Positions 36,656 to 48,705 of a stretch of 64,000 nucleotides of DNA are shown here, one piece after another. The notes beneath the pieces are model-generated. The model saw only the letters and a program-made list of their open reading frames with translations, was not told the origin of the DNA and searched no databases. How positions within the stretch are numbered: position 1 is the stretch's first letter; every line of letters starts with the position of its first letter. The stretch is from Pseudomonas sp. KU26590 (GTDB lineage: Bacteria > Pseudomonadota > Gammaproteobacteria > Pseudomonadales > Pseudomonadaceae): positions 1,393,501-1,457,500 of the forward strand of contig NZ_CP110644.1 of the NCBI RefSeq assembly GCF_026153515.1, in the 5' to 3' direction. The translations under genes and the position numbers were made by a program.

Positions 36656-36928
36656 TTATTCGCCTTCGTCAAACTTGTTGTTGATCAGCTCTTGCAGGCC
36701 CTTGAGCGCGGCATCGGCCTCTTCACCCTCAGTGGACAAATGGATCTGGGTGCCCTTGCCGGCGGCGAGCATCATGACGGCCATGATGCTTTTGCCATCT
36801 ACCATGGTCTCCGGCGTGCGGCCGACCCTGATCTGGCAAGGGTATTTCCCAGCGACACCCACGAACTTGGCGGCGGCCCGGGCGTGCAGACCCAGCTTGT
36901 TGATGATGGTGATTTCTAGAGCGGGCAT
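36656..36928 (-). CDS. ptsO: HPr-like phosphocarrier NPr of the nitrogen PTS
   Basis: NPr passes phosphate from EI-Ntr (PtsP, not in this window) to EIIA-Ntr. The 90-residue protein has the phospho-His in NKLGLHARAAAKFV (His16) and the conserved Ser region VDGKSIMAVMMLAA. It is the last gene of the minus-strand run that includes rpoN, hpf, ptsN and rapZ, 16 bases after rapZ. This is the standard place for ptsO in gamma-proteobacteria. Confidence 0.95.
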   Translation of the reverse strand: MPALEITIINKLGLHARAAAKFVGVAGKYPCQIRVGRTPETMVDGKSIMAVMMLAAGKGTQIHLSTEGEEADAALKGLQELINNKFDEGE

Positions 36929-36944
36929 CGCGGTGGAGGTCCTT

Positions 36945-37802
36945 TCAGCTTAGGTCGCGGTGGCGGACCTGAACATTCTTGAGCGATTGCTGCAGCACCT
37001 GACCCAGACGTTCGGTCAGGTAGACGGAGCGGTGGTGCCCGCCTGTGCAGCCAATGGCAATAGTGACGTAGGCGCGGTTGCTGGCCGCGAAGCGCGGCAA
37101 CCACTTATTAAGGTACGAAAAGATGTCCTGAAACATTTCTTCGACGTCCGGTTGCGCCGCGAGGTACTCGGCAACCGGCGTGTCGAGGCCCGACTGCTCA
37201 CGCAGCTCAGGCTTCCAGTACGGATTCGGCAGGCAGCGCACGTCGAACACCAGGTCGGCGTCCACGGGCATGCCGCGCTTGAAGCCGAAGGATTCGATGA
37301 GGAAGGCAGTGCCCGGTTCGGGTTTGTTCAGCAGGCGCAACTTGAGAATGTCGCGCAGCTGATAGAGATTCAGGTGCGTGGTGTCGACCGTCAGATCAGC
37401 CAGGTCGATGATCGGACCGAGCAGGGTCTTCTCGTCACGAATCGCCTCGGCCAGCGAGCGCGTTGCCGTGCTCAGCGGGTGACGACGGCGGGTCTCGGAA
37501 AAGCGCTTGAGCAGGGTTGATTCGTCAGCATCGAGAAACAGCACGTCGCACTGGATGTGCCTGGCGCGAACCTCGTCGAGCATGCGGGGGAATCGCGTCA
37601 GGTGGCTGGGCAGGTTGCGCGCATCAATCGAGACGGCCAGTAAAGGCTCAGCCAGCTCGGTGTTGATCAGCGCGCGCTCGGCCAGCTCCGGGAGCAGGCC
37701 GGCGGGGAGGTTGTCGACGCAGTAGAAACCGCTGTCTTCAAGGACGTCGAGGGCCGTGCTCTTGCCTGAGCCGGAGCGGCCGCTGACGATGATCATGCGC
37801 AT
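36945..37802 (-). CDS. rapZ: RNase adapter protein RapZ (YvcJ family NTPase)
   Basis: The 285-residue P-loop protein has Walker [20 protein letters not shown] (about 5-23) and a C-terminal part with [19 protein letters not shown], a conserved nucleotide- or RNA-binding signature. In enterics RapZ delivers the small RNA GlmZ to RNase E; Pseudomonas lacks the classical GlmY/GlmZ pair, so its target here is unknown. It lies two bases after ptsN and 16 before ptsO. Confidence 0.94.
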   Translation of the reverse strand: MRMIIVSGRSGSGKSTALDVLEDSGFYCVDNLPAGLLPELAERALINTELAEPLLAVSIDARNLPSHLTRFPRMLDEVRARHIQCDVLFLDADESTLLKRFSETRRRHPLSTATRSLAEAIRDEKTLLGPIIDLADLTVDTTHLNLYQLRDILKLRLLNKPEPGTAFLIESFGFKRGMPVDADLVFDVRCLPNPYWKPELREQSGLDTPVAEYLAAQPDVEEMFQDIFSYLNKWLPRFAASNRAYVTIAIGCTGGHHRSVYLTERLGQVLQQSLKNVQVRHRDLS

Positions 37803-37804
37803 GA

Positions 37805-38269
37805 TCAGTGACCGTTCTGGACGTCGAGCACGACGTTGTAGAGCTCTTCGTCGGTTTTGGCGCCGCGCAGGCGCTTACGCACCTCATCACGGTCGAGCAT
37901 GCTGGCAATCTGGCGCAGCAGTTCCAGGTGAGCATCGGTGGCCGCTTCCGGGACCAGCAGCACAAACAACAAATCAACCGGCGCGCCGTCGATGGCGTCG
38001 AAATCGATGGGTTTCTCGAGATGCAGCACGGCGCTGACAGGCGTCGAGCAGCCCTTCAGGCGGCAGTGGGGAATGGCGATGCCATTGCCGAAGCCGGTGG
38101 AGCCGAGCTTTTCACGGGCAATGAGGCTTTCAAACACGACCTGCTCATCAAGATCAGGCACTTGCTTGCCGATCAGGCTGGCGATGTTTTGGAGTACGGC
38201 TTTTTTGCTGCCGCCTGGCACGTTCACGAGTGAGCGGCCAGGGGTCAGAATATTTTCAAGTCGGATCAT
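37805..38269 (-). CDS. ptsN: PTS EIIA-Ntr regulatory protein
   Basis: EIIA-Ntr is a regulatory phospho-protein of the nitrogen PTS, with roles in potassium and carbon/nitrogen control. The 154-residue protein has the EIIA mannitol-type fold and the phospho-His in [15 protein letters not shown] (about residue 67), then [19 protein letters not shown]. It follows hpf by 12 bases on the minus strand and nearly abuts rapZ. Confidence 0.95.
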   Translation of the reverse strand: MIRLENILTPGRSLVNVPGGSKKAVLQNIASLIGKQVPDLDEQVVFESLIAREKLGSTGFGNGIAIPHCRLKGCSTPVSAVLHLEKPIDFDAIDGAPVDLLFVLLVPEAATDAHLELLRQIASMLDRDEVRKRLRGAKTDEELYNVVLDVQNGH

Positions 38270-38281
38270 GGGTGGGGAGTG

Positions 38282-38590
38282 TCAGCGAGCAGTCGCGCCT
38301 TGCAGCAGACTTTGCTGTTTTTCCTTATGTTTTTTGAGTTGGCGGTCAAGCTTGTCGGCAAGCAGATCAATGGCTGCATACATGTCGTCGTGTTCGGCGT
38401 TGGCAACCACTTCAGCGCCAGGGACATGCAGGGTGGCCTCGATTTTCTGCTTGAGCTTCTCGACCTCCATGGTGACCTGCACGTTCGTGATCTTGTCGAA
38501 GTGGCGTTCCAGTCGTGCGAGTTTCTCGCCGATGTAGGTACGCAGAGGTTCAGTCACTTCCAGCTGGTGTCCACTGATGTTGACTTGCAT
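38282..38590 (-). CDS. hpf: Ribosome hibernation promoting factor, short form
   Basis: HPF binds the 30S decoding centre in stationary phase and promotes 100S ribosome dimers. The 102-residue product has the complete short HPF/YfiA domain, from MQVNISGHQLEVTEPLRTYI to DLLADKLDRQLKKHKEK, and lacks the long C-terminal extension. The ATG at 38588-38590 begins the canonical protein. The gene lies between rpoN and ptsN, as in other gamma-proteobacteria, separated from rpoN by 75 bases with a perfect hairpin. Confidence 0.95.
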   Translation of the reverse strand: MQVNISGHQLEVTEPLRTYIGEKLARLERHFDKITNVQVTMEVEKLKQKIEATLHVPGAEVVANAEHDDMYAAIDLLADKLDRQLKKHKEKQQSLLQGATAR

Positions 38591-38619
38591 ACAGCTTCTC
38601 CTTCGTTGCCAGTGCATTA

Positions 38620-38642
38620 GTGGCAGGCGTAATGCCTGCCAC
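38620..38642. repeat. Perfect hairpin between rpoN and hpf
   Basis: The arms gtggcaggc and gcctgccac are perfect 9-bp complements around gtaat. There is no T tract, so this is not a normal terminator; it may be an mRNA processing or stability element within the rpoN-hpf transcript. Confidence 0.5.
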
Positions 38643-38665
38643 CGGAACGCTTTGACGTGTGACCT

Positions 38666-40159
38666 CTACATCAGTCGCTTGCGTTCGCTGGACGGCGAGA
38701 TCCCAAGGGATTCGCGGTACTTGGCGACTGTGCGACGGGCCACTTGAATGCCTTGTGCTTCCAGTAAACCAGCGATCTTGCTGTCACTCAACGGCTTTTT
38801 CTGATTTTCCGCGGCGACCAGTTTTTTGATGATCGCGCGAATCGCCGTTGACGAGCATTCGCCGCCTTCGGAGGTGCTGACGTGGCTGGAAAAGAAATAT
38901 TTGAGTTCGTAGATCCCGCGTGGGGTGTGCATGAACTTCTGCGTGGTCACCCGGGAAATCGTCGATTCATGCATGCCGACCGCTTCAGCGATGTCATGCA
39001 GAACCAGCGGCTTCATGGCCTCGTCGCCGTACTCGAGGAAGCCACGCTGGTGTTCAACAATTTGCGTCGCCACCTTCATCAGCGTCTCGTTGCGGCTTTG
39101 CAGGCTCTTGATGAACCAGCGAGCTTCCTGCAGCTGATTGCGCATGAACGTGTTGTCGGCGCTGGTATCGGCGCGACGCACAAACCCTGCGTACTGTGGA
39201 TTGACCCGCAGGCGCGGCACGGATTCCTGGTTCAGCTCCACCAGCCAGCGCTCGTTGTCCTTGCGCACGATGACGTCAGGCACCACGTATTCGGCTTCGC
39301 TGGATTCGATCTGCGAGCCGGGGCGCGGGTTGAGGCTCTGGACCAGTTCGATGACCTGACGCAGGTCGTCTTCCTTGAGCTTCATGCGGCGCATCAGTTG
39401 CGCGTAGTCGCGGCTGCCCAGCAGATCGATGTAGTCGCTGACCAGCTTCTGCGCTTCCGCCAGCCACTTGGTTTTGGCCGGCAACTGGCGAAGTTGCAGC
39501 AGCAGGCATTCGCTCAGGTTGCGAGCGCCGATGCCTGCCGGCTCGAACTGCTGGATACGGTGCAGAACAGCTTCTATCTCATCCAGCTCGATATCGAGCT
39601 CGGGATCGAAAGCGTCTAGCATTTCTTCAAGCGTTTCGTCGAGGTAACCCTGATTGTTGATGCAGTCGATCAGGGTCACGGCGATCAGGCGATCGGTGTC
39701 CGACATTGGCGCGAGGTTGAGCTGCCAGAGCAAGTGACTTTGCAGGCTCTCGCCGACGGAGGTGCGGGTGGTGAAATCCCACTCGTCATCGTCGTTGCTG
39801 GGCAGGCTGCTGGCGCTGGTCTGGTAGACGTCTTCCCACGCGGTGTCGACGGGGAGCTCATTGGGGATGCGCTCGTTCCAGTCGCCCTCATCCAGATTGT
39901 CGACGGTGGGCGCCGATTCCTGGTAGGTGGGTTCCTGAACATCAGCGTTGGGCTTTTGCTCTACGGTGTCCGCCAAGGGGTCGGCGTTGTCGAAATCGTC
40001 GCCTTCCTCCTGCCGTTCCAGCATCGGGTTCGACTCCAGCGCCTCTTGAATCTCCTGTTGGAGATCCAGCGTCGACAGCTGAAGCAAGCGGATTGCCTGT
40101 TGCAGCTGAGGCGTCATCGTCAGCTGCTGGCCCATTCTCAAGACTAGCGAAGGTTTCAT
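38666..40159 (-). CDS. rpoN: RNA polymerase sigma-54 factor
   Basis: RpoN recognises -24/-12 promoters and needs AAA+ activators such as GcsR. The 497-residue protein has the glutamine-rich region I ([20 protein letters not shown], about 1-20), an acidic region II, a core-binding region and, near the C-terminus, the RpoN box [14 protein letters not shown]. The ATG at 40159 gives the usual start MKPSL; a longer in-frame start at 40201 adds 14 residues not typical of the family. Two candidate sigma-54 promoters occur in the same window (gcvH and the DUF2383 gene). Confidence 0.97.
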   Translation of the reverse strand: MKPSLVLRMGQQLTMTPQLQQAIRLLQLSTLDLQQEIQEALESNPMLERQEEGDDFDNADPLADTVEQKPNADVQEPTYQESAPTVDNLDEGDWNERIPNELPVDTAWEDVYQTSASSLPSNDDDEWDFTTRTSVGESLQSHLLWQLNLAPMSDTDRLIAVTLIDCINNQGYLDETLEEMLDAFDPELDIELDEIEAVLHRIQQFEPAGIGARNLSECLLLQLRQLPAKTKWLAEAQKLVSDYIDLLGSRDYAQLMRRMKLKEDDLRQVIELVQSLNPRPGSQIESSEAEYVVPDVIVRKDNERWLVELNQESVPRLRVNPQYAGFVRRADTSADNTFMRNQLQEARWFIKSLQSRNETLMKVATQIVEHQRGFLEYGDEAMKPLVLHDIAEAVGMHESTISRVTTQKFMHTPRGIYELKYFFSSHVSTSEGGECSSTAIRAIIKKLVAAENQKKPLSDSKIAGLLEAQGIQVARRTVAKYRESLGISPSSERKRLM

Positions 40160-40348
40160 GGCAGGGCTTAACACCTTATTCGCCGGCGCACTGCGCGCCA
40201 TTTACTAGCAGGGCGCCGAGGGCGCCAACTTAAGCAAATTATATGCCTGAAGCTGGAGGGTTTGCCTAGAGTGTGATGACAATTAAAAAACGAGGTCGGC
40301 GACGGCGCACGTTGCGGGGTACCGCACAACCTCATGTCATCACTGCGG

Positions 40349-41073
<725 letters not shown>

Positions 41074-41074
<1 letters not shown>

Positions 41075-41616
41075 TACTGGGCCTTCTGCTGGTCGGTTTT
41101 CTTTTTCGGCTGGATGACCATGTCGATGCGAGGGCGTGGTGCGGTGATCTTGGTGCCATTGGCACGACCGGCGTTCACGACCTGCTTGACGGTGTCATAG
41201 ACGATTTTCTCGCCTTCGGACGTGTTGCCGTCGTTGACCACTTTGGCCTTGTCGATCAGCACAATGCGGTTCTGGGCCGCGAAGTACTGGATGGTGACGC
41301 CCCAAGCCTGAACGATCGGCTTGTCCACCGATGGCTTCTGCTCGTAATAAGCCAGGTTGCCCACGGACGTGAACACGTCCACGTCGCCTTGCGGCGTACG
41401 GGTGATGGTCACAGTGTTACCGGTGATCTTCATCGTGCCCTGGGTGATGATGACATTGCCTTTGTAAGTGGCGATGCCTTGCTTGTCGTCCAGCTGCGCG
41501 TCATCCGACTGGATGTGGATGGGTTGATCGCGATCCGTCGGCAGAGACCAGGCGCTCGCGCTTCCCAGTGCTGCGCCCAGGCCGAGCAAAAAAGGAAGGG
41601 TTTTAACGAGCCTCAT
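41074..41616 (-). CDS. lptA: Periplasmic LPS transport protein LptA (LptH in Pseudomonas)
   Basis: LptA forms the periplasmic bridge carrying LPS from LptC to LptD. The 180-residue precursor has a signal peptide ([20 protein letters not shown], cleavage near AWS) and the OstA-fold repeats [20 protein letters not shown] and [15 protein letters not shown]. It ends in a Lys/Gln-rich tail. It overlaps lptC by 14 bases and touches lptB. In Pseudomonas this orthologue is often called LptH. Confidence 0.94.
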
Positions 41617-42175
41617 ACTGTCCTCTTACGTTGGATAGCAGGTTCATCCTGCTTTCTTTCAGATACGCTTTCATACCCGTGCCGGTCGTTACACCGCCAA
41701 GGCCGTCGATTCTAACGGGTTGGGCAGTTTCCGCATATTGCTTCTGCGGGAATACAGTCATGCGGCTGCTGGTGATGATGGTGGTGCGGTCCTTTTCGTC
41801 GGTGCGGTTGATGCGCACCGAGTCGATCAGCTCGACGTGATCACCCCCTGGGGACACTTCGGCGCGAACGCTCTGTACGTGCCAGGGGAAGGTCGAACCG
41901 CGATACATCTGCAGCACCGGCGTGGTCATCAGGGTGATGTCTGTGGCTTTCAAGTGCTCGACCTTGTCGGCGGTCATGTCGTACTGCATGGTCCCGTCGG
42001 GCAGGTACTGAATGCTGTGGGCGTTGGTCGCGTAGTAATCGACAGCGCTTTCATCCACGGCACTCTTGGGTTGATCGAGGAAGCTTTCCGGACTGATGTT
42101 CCAGTAGCCGACCGCTGCCAGCAGCAGTGCCAGCACACCGAACAGCAGAAACGTACGAAACTTTTTGCTCAGCAT
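41603..42175 (-). CDS. lptC: LPS export protein LptC
   Basis: LptC is a bitopic inner-membrane protein that receives LPS from LptB2FG and hands it to LptA. The 190-residue product has a single N-terminal membrane helix (FRTFLLFGVLALLLAAVGYW, about 6-25) and a periplasmic beta-jellyroll. Recognisable parts are TNAHSIQYLPDGTMQYDMTADKVEHL (in two pieces) and RIDGLGGVTTGTGMKAYL. It lies 10 bases after kdsC and overlaps lptA. Confidence 0.93.
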   Translation of the reverse strand: MLSKKFRTFLLFGVLALLLAAVGYWNISPESFLDQPKSAVDESAVDYYATNAHSIQYLPDGTMQYDMTADKVEHLKATDITLMTTPVLQMYRGSTFPWHVQSVRAEVSPGGDHVELIDSVRINRTDEKDRTTIITSSRMTVFPQKQYAETAQPVRIDGLGGVTTGTGMKAYLKESRMNLLSNVRGQYEAR

Positions 42176-42185
42176 AAATGCACTT

Positions 42186-42719
42186 CTATAGGTAGGCGGC
42201 GTGAGCCGCTTCGAGGTTGCCCTGAGCCTTCAGGATCAATTCGCAGAATTCGCGGGCAGCGCCTTCGCCGCCACGTGCCTGGGTGGTGCCATGTGCGTGC
42301 TCGCGGACAAAGCTGGCAGCATTGGCTACGGCCATGCCCAGACCGACCCGGCGAATGACCGGCAGATCAGGCAAATCGTCACCCAGATACGCGACCTGGT
42401 CGTAGCTTAGATTCAGTTGCTGCAAAAGCTCGTCGAGGACCACGAGTTTGTCTTCGCGGCCCTGATAAAGGTGTGCGATGCCGAGGTTCTTCGCGCGCCG
42501 CTCAACCACCGGGGTCTTGCGCCCGCTGATGATGGCGGTGGTCACGCCTGAGTTGATGAGCATCTTGATGCCCTGGCCGTCGAGGGTGTTGAACGTCTTG
42601 AACTCGCTGCCGTCTTCGAGGAAATACAGGCGCCCATCGGTGAGTACGCCATCGACATCGAAGATCGCCAGTTTGATGTTCTTGCCGCGTTGCATCAGGT
42701 GATTCATATCGGCGCTCAT
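42186..42719 (-). CDS. kdsC: 3-deoxy-manno-octulosonate-8-phosphate phosphatase
   Basis: KdsC removes phosphate from Kdo-8-phosphate, giving Kdo for LPS inner core. This HAD-family phosphatase has 177 residues, with the nucleophile Asp in AIFDVDGVLTDGRLYF (about 18-33), the second motif AIISGRK and the Mg-binding YLGDDLPDLPVI. It lacks a cap domain, as expected for tetrameric KdsC. It directly abuts kdsD, which makes an earlier intermediate in the same pathway. Confidence 0.95.
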   Translation of the reverse strand: MSADMNHLMQRGKNIKLAIFDVDGVLTDGRLYFLEDGSEFKTFNTLDGQGIKMLINSGVTTAIISGRKTPVVERRAKNLGIAHLYQGREDKLVVLDELLQQLNLSYDQVAYLGDDLPDLPVIRRVGLGMAVANAASFVREHAHGTTQARGGEGAAREFCELILKAQGNLEAAHAAYL

Positions 42720-43694
42720 TTACATGACTCCCGCACGGAGCAGGTCTTGAAGGTTGAACGCGCCAAGCGGGCGATCGTTCTCGTCGACCACAATGAGTGC
42801 GCCGATCTTGTTGTCTTCCATGATTTTCAAGGCTTCGGCCGCGAGCATTTCCGGGCGTACAGTCTTGCCATGGACGGTCATCACTTCATCAATGGTCGCC
42901 TGGCGTATGTCGATCGGGCGATCCAGTGTGCGACGCAAGTCACCGTCCGTGAAGATACCGGCAAGGCGGCCGTCGCTCTCGAGGATGGCGGTCATGCCCA
43001 GCCCCTTGCGGGTCATTTCCATCAGCGAATCGCGAACCGGCGTGCCCCGGGCAACCTGCGGCAGGTTGGCGCCAGTGTGCATGACATGCTCGACCTTCAA
43101 CAGCAGCCGACGACCCAGCGCACCGCCCGGGTGGGAAAAGGCGAAGTCTTCGGCGGTGAAGCCTCTGGCGTCCAGCAGTGCAACGGCCAGGGCGTCGCCC
43201 ATGACCAGCGCCGCCGTGGTGGAGGAGGTGGGCGCCAGATTCAGCGGGCAGGCTTCTTTTTCCACCCGGGCATTGAGGTTGACTTCTGCGGCCTTGGCCA
43301 GCGTTGATTCCGGGTTGCCGGTGAGGCTGATCATCTTGATGCCCAGACGCTTGATCAGCGGCAGCAGCGTGACGATTTCGGCCGTCGTGCCCGAATTGGA
43401 CAGGGCCAGGATGATGTCGGCGCTGGTAATCATGCCCATGTCGCCGTGGCTGGCCTCGGCCGGGTGCACGAAGAAAGACGGGGTGCCGGTGCTGGCCAAC
43501 GTAGCGGCGATCTTCTTGCCGATATGCCCGGACTTGCCCATGCCGACCACGACCACGCGGCCCTGACTGCCCAGAATCATGTCGCACGCGCTGACGAAAT
43601 CGGCATTGATATGCGCAAGCAAACCTTCCACGGCTTCTATTTCAAGGCGGATGGTGCTCTGTGCCGATTCAATCAGGTTACGGGCATTGGACAT
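42720..43694 (-). CDS. kdsD: D-arabinose-5-phosphate isomerase
   Basis: KdsD converts ribulose 5-phosphate to arabinose 5-phosphate, the first committed precursor of Kdo. The 324-residue protein has an N-terminal SIS domain (VVVGMGKSGHIGKKIAATLAST in parts, and LALSNSGTTAEIVTLLP) and a C-terminal CBS pair from about 205. It is the first gene of the minus-strand block kdsD-kdsC-lptC-lptA-lptB, with a tataat element about 35 bases upstream. Confidence 0.95.
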   Translation of the reverse strand: MSNARNLIESAQSTIRLEIEAVEGLLAHINADFVSACDMILGSQGRVVVVGMGKSGHIGKKIAATLASTGTPSFFVHPAEASHGDMGMITSADIILALSNSGTTAEIVTLLPLIKRLGIKMISLTGNPESTLAKAAEVNLNARVEKEACPLNLAPTSSTTAALVMGDALAVALLDARGFTAEDFAFSHPGGALGRRLLLKVEHVMHTGANLPQVARGTPVRDSLMEMTRKGLGMTAILESDGRLAGIFTDGDLRRTLDRPIDIRQATIDEVMTVHGKTVRPEMLAAEALKIMEDNKIGALIVVDENDRPLGAFNLQDLLRAGVM

Positions 43695-43727
43695 ATCGGA
43701 AGGGGTCGCTTGGTCAAAAGCCGGGGA

Positions 43728-43733
43728 TTATAG
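43728..43733 (-). promoter_or_regulatory. -10 element for kdsD
   Basis: On the minus strand a perfect tataat lies 34 bases before the kdsD ATG. A matching -35 box is not clear (gtgagg at the 17-base distance), so the promoter call rests on the -10 hexamer. Confidence 0.4.
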
Positions 43734-43887
43734 CGGCAATGTTCAAAAGCCTCACGCTTCATCGTTGCTGTTTGTTTAATGAAGGGGCACGTCCTTCAGC
43801 AACGGCGTGATAAAGGCTGGCAATGGGTGCGAAATTTCCACACCGTGCTTTATATCCTCCTTTGTTCACGACTCGACACGTTGGCGC

Positions 43888-43917
43888 TTGGGCGGCGTGG
43901 GACAGCGGTGGTATAGT
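43888..43917 (+). promoter_or_regulatory. Sigma-70-type promoter of the mla operon
   Basis: ttgggc and tatagt are separated by 18 bases on the plus strand, followed by an 85-base leader to the mlaF ATG. The remaining spacer between kdsD and mlaF (43695-44002) shows no gene. Confidence 0.45.
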
Positions 43918-44002
43918 CCGCCGCTTGTTCGGCCCCTCCAAAAGTGTGTCGTTCGTCCAGAACGCGGCATCTGAGAGATAGGTTGCATCGCAAGGAGTTT
44001 AG

Positions 44003-44812
44003 ATGAGTGCCGATAACGCCTACGCGGTCGAGCTGAAGGGCGTTTCCTTCAAGCGCGGTGCGCGCAGCATCTTCAATAATGTGGACATCCACATCCCCCG
44101 GGGCAAAGTCACCGGCATCATGGGGCCGTCGGGCAGTGGTAAAACCACCCTGCTGCGCTTGATGGGTGCACAGCTGCGTCCGAGCGCCGGTGAAGTCTGG
44201 GTCAATGGCCAGAATCTGCCAAAGCTTTCGCGCAGCGATCTTTTCGATGCGCGCAAGCATATGGGCGTGCTCTTTCAGAGCGGCGCGCTGTTCACCGACC
44301 TCGACGTATTCGAAAACGTGGCGTTTCCGTTGCGGGTTCACACCAAGCTGCCTGAAGACATGATCCGCGACATCGTCCTGCTGAAACTGCAGGCGGTCGG
44401 GCTTCGTGGCGCAGTCGAGTTGATGCCCGACGAACTGTCGGGTGGCATGAAGCGTCGTGTTGCGCTGGCACGTGCCATCGCGATGGATCCTCAGATCCTC
44501 ATGTACGACGAGCCCTTCGTAGGCCAGGACCCTATCGCCATGGGCGTACTGGTTCGGCTGATCCGGCTGCTGAATGATGCCCTGGGGATCACCAGCATCG
44601 TCGTGTCCCACGACCTCGCCGAGACCGCCAGCATTGCCGACTATCTCTATGTCGTCGGTGACGGTCAGGTGCTGGGGCAGGGCACGCCGAGTGAACTGAT
44701 GCAGTCGGATAACCCTCGTATACGTCAGTTCATGACGGGTGATCCCGACGGGCCGGTGCCTTTCCATTATCCGGCGCCGGATTATCGCGACGATCTTTTG
44801 GGGAAGCGCTGA
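44003..44812 (+). CDS. mlaF: Phospholipid transport ABC ATPase MlaF
   Basis: MlaF (Ttg2A) is the ATPase of the MlaFEDB complex, which moves phospholipids between the inner membrane and periplasmic MlaC to keep outer-membrane lipid asymmetry. The 269-residue protein has Walker [19 protein letters not shown], signature [16 protein letters not shown], Walker [14 protein letters not shown] and switch His in [10 protein letters not shown]. An aaggag site precedes the ATG. The stop overlaps the mlaE start by one base, beginning the tight mlaFEDCB operon. Confidence 0.95.
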   Translation: MSADNAYAVELKGVSFKRGARSIFNNVDIHIPRGKVTGIMGPSGSGKTTLLRLMGAQLRPSAGEVWVNGQNLPKLSRSDLFDARKHMGVLFQSGALFTDLDVFENVAFPLRVHTKLPEDMIRDIVLLKLQAVGLRGAVELMPDELSGGMKRRVALARAIAMDPQILMYDEPFVGQDPIAMGVLVRLIRLLNDALGITSIVVSHDLAETASIADYLYVVGDGQVLGQGTPSELMQSDNPRIRQFMTGDPDGPVPFHYPAPDYRDDLLGKR

Positions 44813-45609
44813 TGCGCAGAAAGTCTTTAATGGATCGCGTACGCCTGATGGGGCGTTCCGCGATCGATATAGTTGCAGTGTTGGGTCGTTCAGGTATTTT
44901 TCTGGTTCATGCGTTGCTTGGGCGCGGCGGAATCGGCGGCGGTTTTCAGCTGCTCCTTCGTCAGCTGCACTCGGTGGGCGTCATGTCACTGGCCATTATT
45001 GTCGTGTCCGGCGTGTTCATCGGCATGGTGCTGGCGCTGCAAGGCTTCAGCATTCTTGCCAAGTACGGCTCCGAGCAGGCGGTGGGGCAGATGGTTGCCC
45101 TGACATTGCTGCGTGAACTCGGCCCGGTCGTCACCGCTCTATTGTTCGCCGGTCGTGCAGGCTCTGCGCTCACCGCTGAAATCGGCAACATGAAATCCAC
45201 CGAGCAGCTGTCCAGCCTCGAAATGATTGGCGTCGACCCGCTTAAATACATCGTCGCGCCGCGTCTCTGGGCAGGCTTCATCTCGCTGCCGGTGCTGGCG
45301 TTGATTTTCAGCGTGGTCGGCATCTGGGGTGGTTCATGGGTGGCGGTCGACTGGCTGGGCGTCTACGAAGGCTCCTTCTGGGCCAACATGCAGAACAGCG
45401 TTTCGTTTTCCGATGATGTACTCAACGGTGTCATCAAGAGCGTCGTGTTCGCTTTTGTCGTCACCTGGATTGCCGTGTTCCAGGGCTATGACTGCGAGCC
45501 CACGTCCGAAGGGATCAGTCGCGCCACGACCAAGACCGTGGTCTACGCCTCATTGGCCGTACTGGGCCTGGACTTTATTATGACCGCCTTGATGTTTGGA
45601 GACTTCTGA
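44812..45609 (+). CDS. mlaE: Phospholipid transport permease MlaE
   Basis: MlaE (Ttg2B) is the inner-membrane permease of the Mla system. The 265-residue protein has several hydrophobic segments (about 58-80, 95-115, 150-175, 205-225, 240-262). It has the family signature [32 protein letters not shown] (in parts, about 103-134). Both ends overlap neighbours by one base, showing translational coupling with mlaF and mlaD. Confidence 0.95.
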   Translation: MRRKSLMDRVRLMGRSAIDIVAVLGRSGIFLVHALLGRGGIGGGFQLLLRQLHSVGVMSLAIIVVSGVFIGMVLALQGFSILAKYGSEQAVGQMVALTLLRELGPVVTALLFAGRAGSALTAEIGNMKSTEQLSSLEMIGVDPLKYIVAPRLWAGFISLPVLALIFSVVGIWGGSWVAVDWLGVYEGSFWANMQNSVSFSDDVLNGVIKSVVFAFVVTWIAVFQGYDCEPTSEGISRATTKTVVYASLAVLGLDFIMTALMFGDF

Positions 45610-46076
45610 TGCAAAACCGCACCCTCGAAACCGGTGTAGGCCTGTTTCTGCTGGCCGGGATCCTGGCTTTGCTCCTGCTCGCCCTGCGCGTCAGCGGTTT
45701 GAGCGCCAGCGCCAGCACCGACACTTATAAACTTTACGCAAATTTCGACAATATCGCCGGTTTGACTGTCAGAGCGAAAGTGACCATGGCCGGTGTGAAC
45801 ATTGGCAAGGTCACTGCAATCGATCTGGATCACGATACCTTCACCGGTCGTGTGACGATGGAAGTGAACAAGCGGGTCAACAACCTGCCTTCGGATTCCA
45901 CCGCTTCCATTCTGACCGCAGGCCTGCTGGGTGAAAAATACGTCGGCATCAGTGTTGGCGGCGATGATCAGCTGTTGAAAGACGGCGGCACCATCCATGA
46001 CACCCAGTCCTCGTTGGTACTCGAAGACCTGATCGGTAAATTCCTGCTCAATTCAGTGGGCAAAGACGCCAAATGA
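45609..46076 (+). CDS. mlaD: MCE-domain protein MlaD
   Basis: MlaD (Ttg2C) is a periplasm-facing hexameric MCE protein anchored by one N-terminal helix (VGLFLLAGILALLLLALRVS, about 10-29). The MCE domain is seen in LYANFDNIAGLTVRAKVTMAGV and IGKVTAIDLD (about 40-75), with LLGEKYVGISVGG later. At 155 residues it is the usual short single-MCE type. It collects or delivers phospholipids with MlaC. Confidence 0.95.
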   Translation: MQNRTLETGVGLFLLAGILALLLLALRVSGLSASASTDTYKLYANFDNIAGLTVRAKVTMAGVNIGKVTAIDLDHDTFTGRVTMEVNKRVNNLPSDSTASILTAGLLGEKYVGISVGGDDQLLKDGGTIHDTQSSLVLEDLIGKFLLNSVGKDAK

Positions 46077-46087
46077 GGAGTTTTTTC

Positions 46088-46744
46088 ATGATCTCGATTC
46101 TGCGCCGTGGCCTTCTGGTGCTGCTGGCCGCCCTGCCTTTGTTTGCTAACGCAGCAGCGTCCGATGCTTCCGCCCACGACCTGGTTGATCGCACCACCAA
46201 GCAATTGCTGGCTGACCTGTCCGCCAACAAGGAAACCTACAAGTCCAATCCGCAAGCCTTTTACGACGCACTTAACGGCATCGTTGGCCCGGTCATCGAC
46301 GCGGACGGCATTTCCAAAAGCATCATGACCGTGAAGTACTCGCGCAACGCCACCCCGGCGCAGATGCAACGCTTCCAGGAAAACTTCAAGCGCAGCCTGA
46401 TCCAGTTCTATGGCAATGCGTTGCTTGAGTACAACAATCAGGGCATCACTGTTTCCCCTGCCAAGCAGGAAGCGGCTGATCGCACCTCCGTTGACATGTC
46501 GGTCAAGGGCAACAATGGCGCGGTCTACCCTGTTTCCTACACCCTCGTCAAAATCGGCGGTGAGTGGAAAGTGCGTAACGTGATCATCAACGGCATCAAC
46601 ATCGGCAAGCTGTTCCGCGATCAGTTCGCTGACGCGATGCAGCGCAACGGCAATAATCTGGACAAGACCATCGACGGTTGGGCTGGCGAAGTCGCCAAAG
46701 CCAAGGAAACCTCGGAAACCTCCAGCGACAAGGTCGTCAAATGA
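46088..46744 (+). CDS. mlaC: Periplasmic phospholipid carrier MlaC
   Basis: MlaC (Ttg2D) shuttles phospholipids across the periplasm. The 218-residue precursor has a signal peptide MISILRRGLLVLLAALPLFA with cleavage near ANA-AA. It is followed by a family-typical helical start DASAHDLVDRTTKQLLADL and YPVSYTLVKIGGEWKVRNVI in the beta part. The ATG at 46088 follows a gaggag site at good distance; an ATG at 46073 overlaps the mlaD stop but would place five extra residues before the signal peptide. The stop overlaps mlaB by four bases. Confidence 0.93.
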   Translation: MISILRRGLLVLLAALPLFANAAASDASAHDLVDRTTKQLLADLSANKETYKSNPQAFYDALNGIVGPVIDADGISKSIMTVKYSRNATPAQMQRFQENFKRSLIQFYGNALLEYNNQGITVSPAKQEAADRTSVDMSVKGNNGAVYPVSYTLVKIGGEWKVRNVIINGINIGKLFRDQFADAMQRNGNNLDKTIDGWAGEVAKAKETSETSSDKVVK

Positions 46745-47046
46745 GTCAAGCGTCCGTCACTGCCGCTGGCGGCGGAGAGCTGATGCTCTCCGGCGTGATC
46801 GACTATCGGACCGGCCCCGCCTTGCGTGAGCAGGGCGCGGCGCTGATCAAGGCAAGCACGGCTGCGGCGCTGACACTGGACTGCTCCGGCGTCGAAAAGT
46901 CCAGCAGTGTCGGCTTGTCATTACTTCTCGCTTTCATGCGTGATGCGCAGGCGGCGGGCAAGTCAGTCACCGTCCGGGCGTTGCCAGAAGACATGCAGGA
47001 AATCGCCAAAGTCTCTGAGTTGACCGAGCTGTTGCAGCATCATTAA
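46741..47046 (+). CDS. mlaB: STAS-domain protein MlaB
   Basis: MlaB is the cytoplasmic STAS partner that stabilises MlaF. The 101-residue protein has the STAS core ALTLDCSGVEKSSSVGLSLLLAFMRDA (about 42-68, in parts), including the conserved Ser-rich turn after the central strand. It overlaps mlaC by four bases and closes the mlaFEDCB operon before a terminator. Confidence 0.92.
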   Translation: MSQASVTAAGGGELMLSGVIDYRTGPALREQGAALIKASTAAALTLDCSGVEKSSSVGLSLLLAFMRDAQAAGKSVTVRALPEDMQEIAKVSELTELLQHH

Positions 47047-47061
47047 TTGCTTTCATCAATC

Positions 47062-47115
47062 AAGCCCCTCGTCCGCCCTTTGCAAAGTAGGGTTCGCAAC
47101 GAGAGGGCTTTTTTG
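47062..47115 (+). terminator. Terminator after mlaB
   Basis: The arms aagcccctcgt and acgagagggctt pair with one irregularity around a long loop and are followed by six T in all. It lies 16 bases after the mlaB stop codon and 45 bases before ibaG. Confidence 0.75.
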
Positions 47116-47160
47116 TATGATGGCCGACCCGCGCGCGTAGGGCGCCGATAGAGGTTAAGC

Positions 47161-48688
<1,528 letters not shown>

Positions 48689-48705
48689 TCAGTTGCTGCG
48701 CGTTC

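Noticed and set aside
38620..38642. Sigma-54 promoter inside the hairpin between rpoN and hpf
   Set aside because: GG and GC are correctly spaced on both strands, but only because the sequence is a palindrome, and the flanking consensus positions are poor.
43850..44767. Long minus-strand frame opposite mlaF
   Set aside because: It is antisense to mlaF, whose ATPase motifs are complete, and its product has no known domain.
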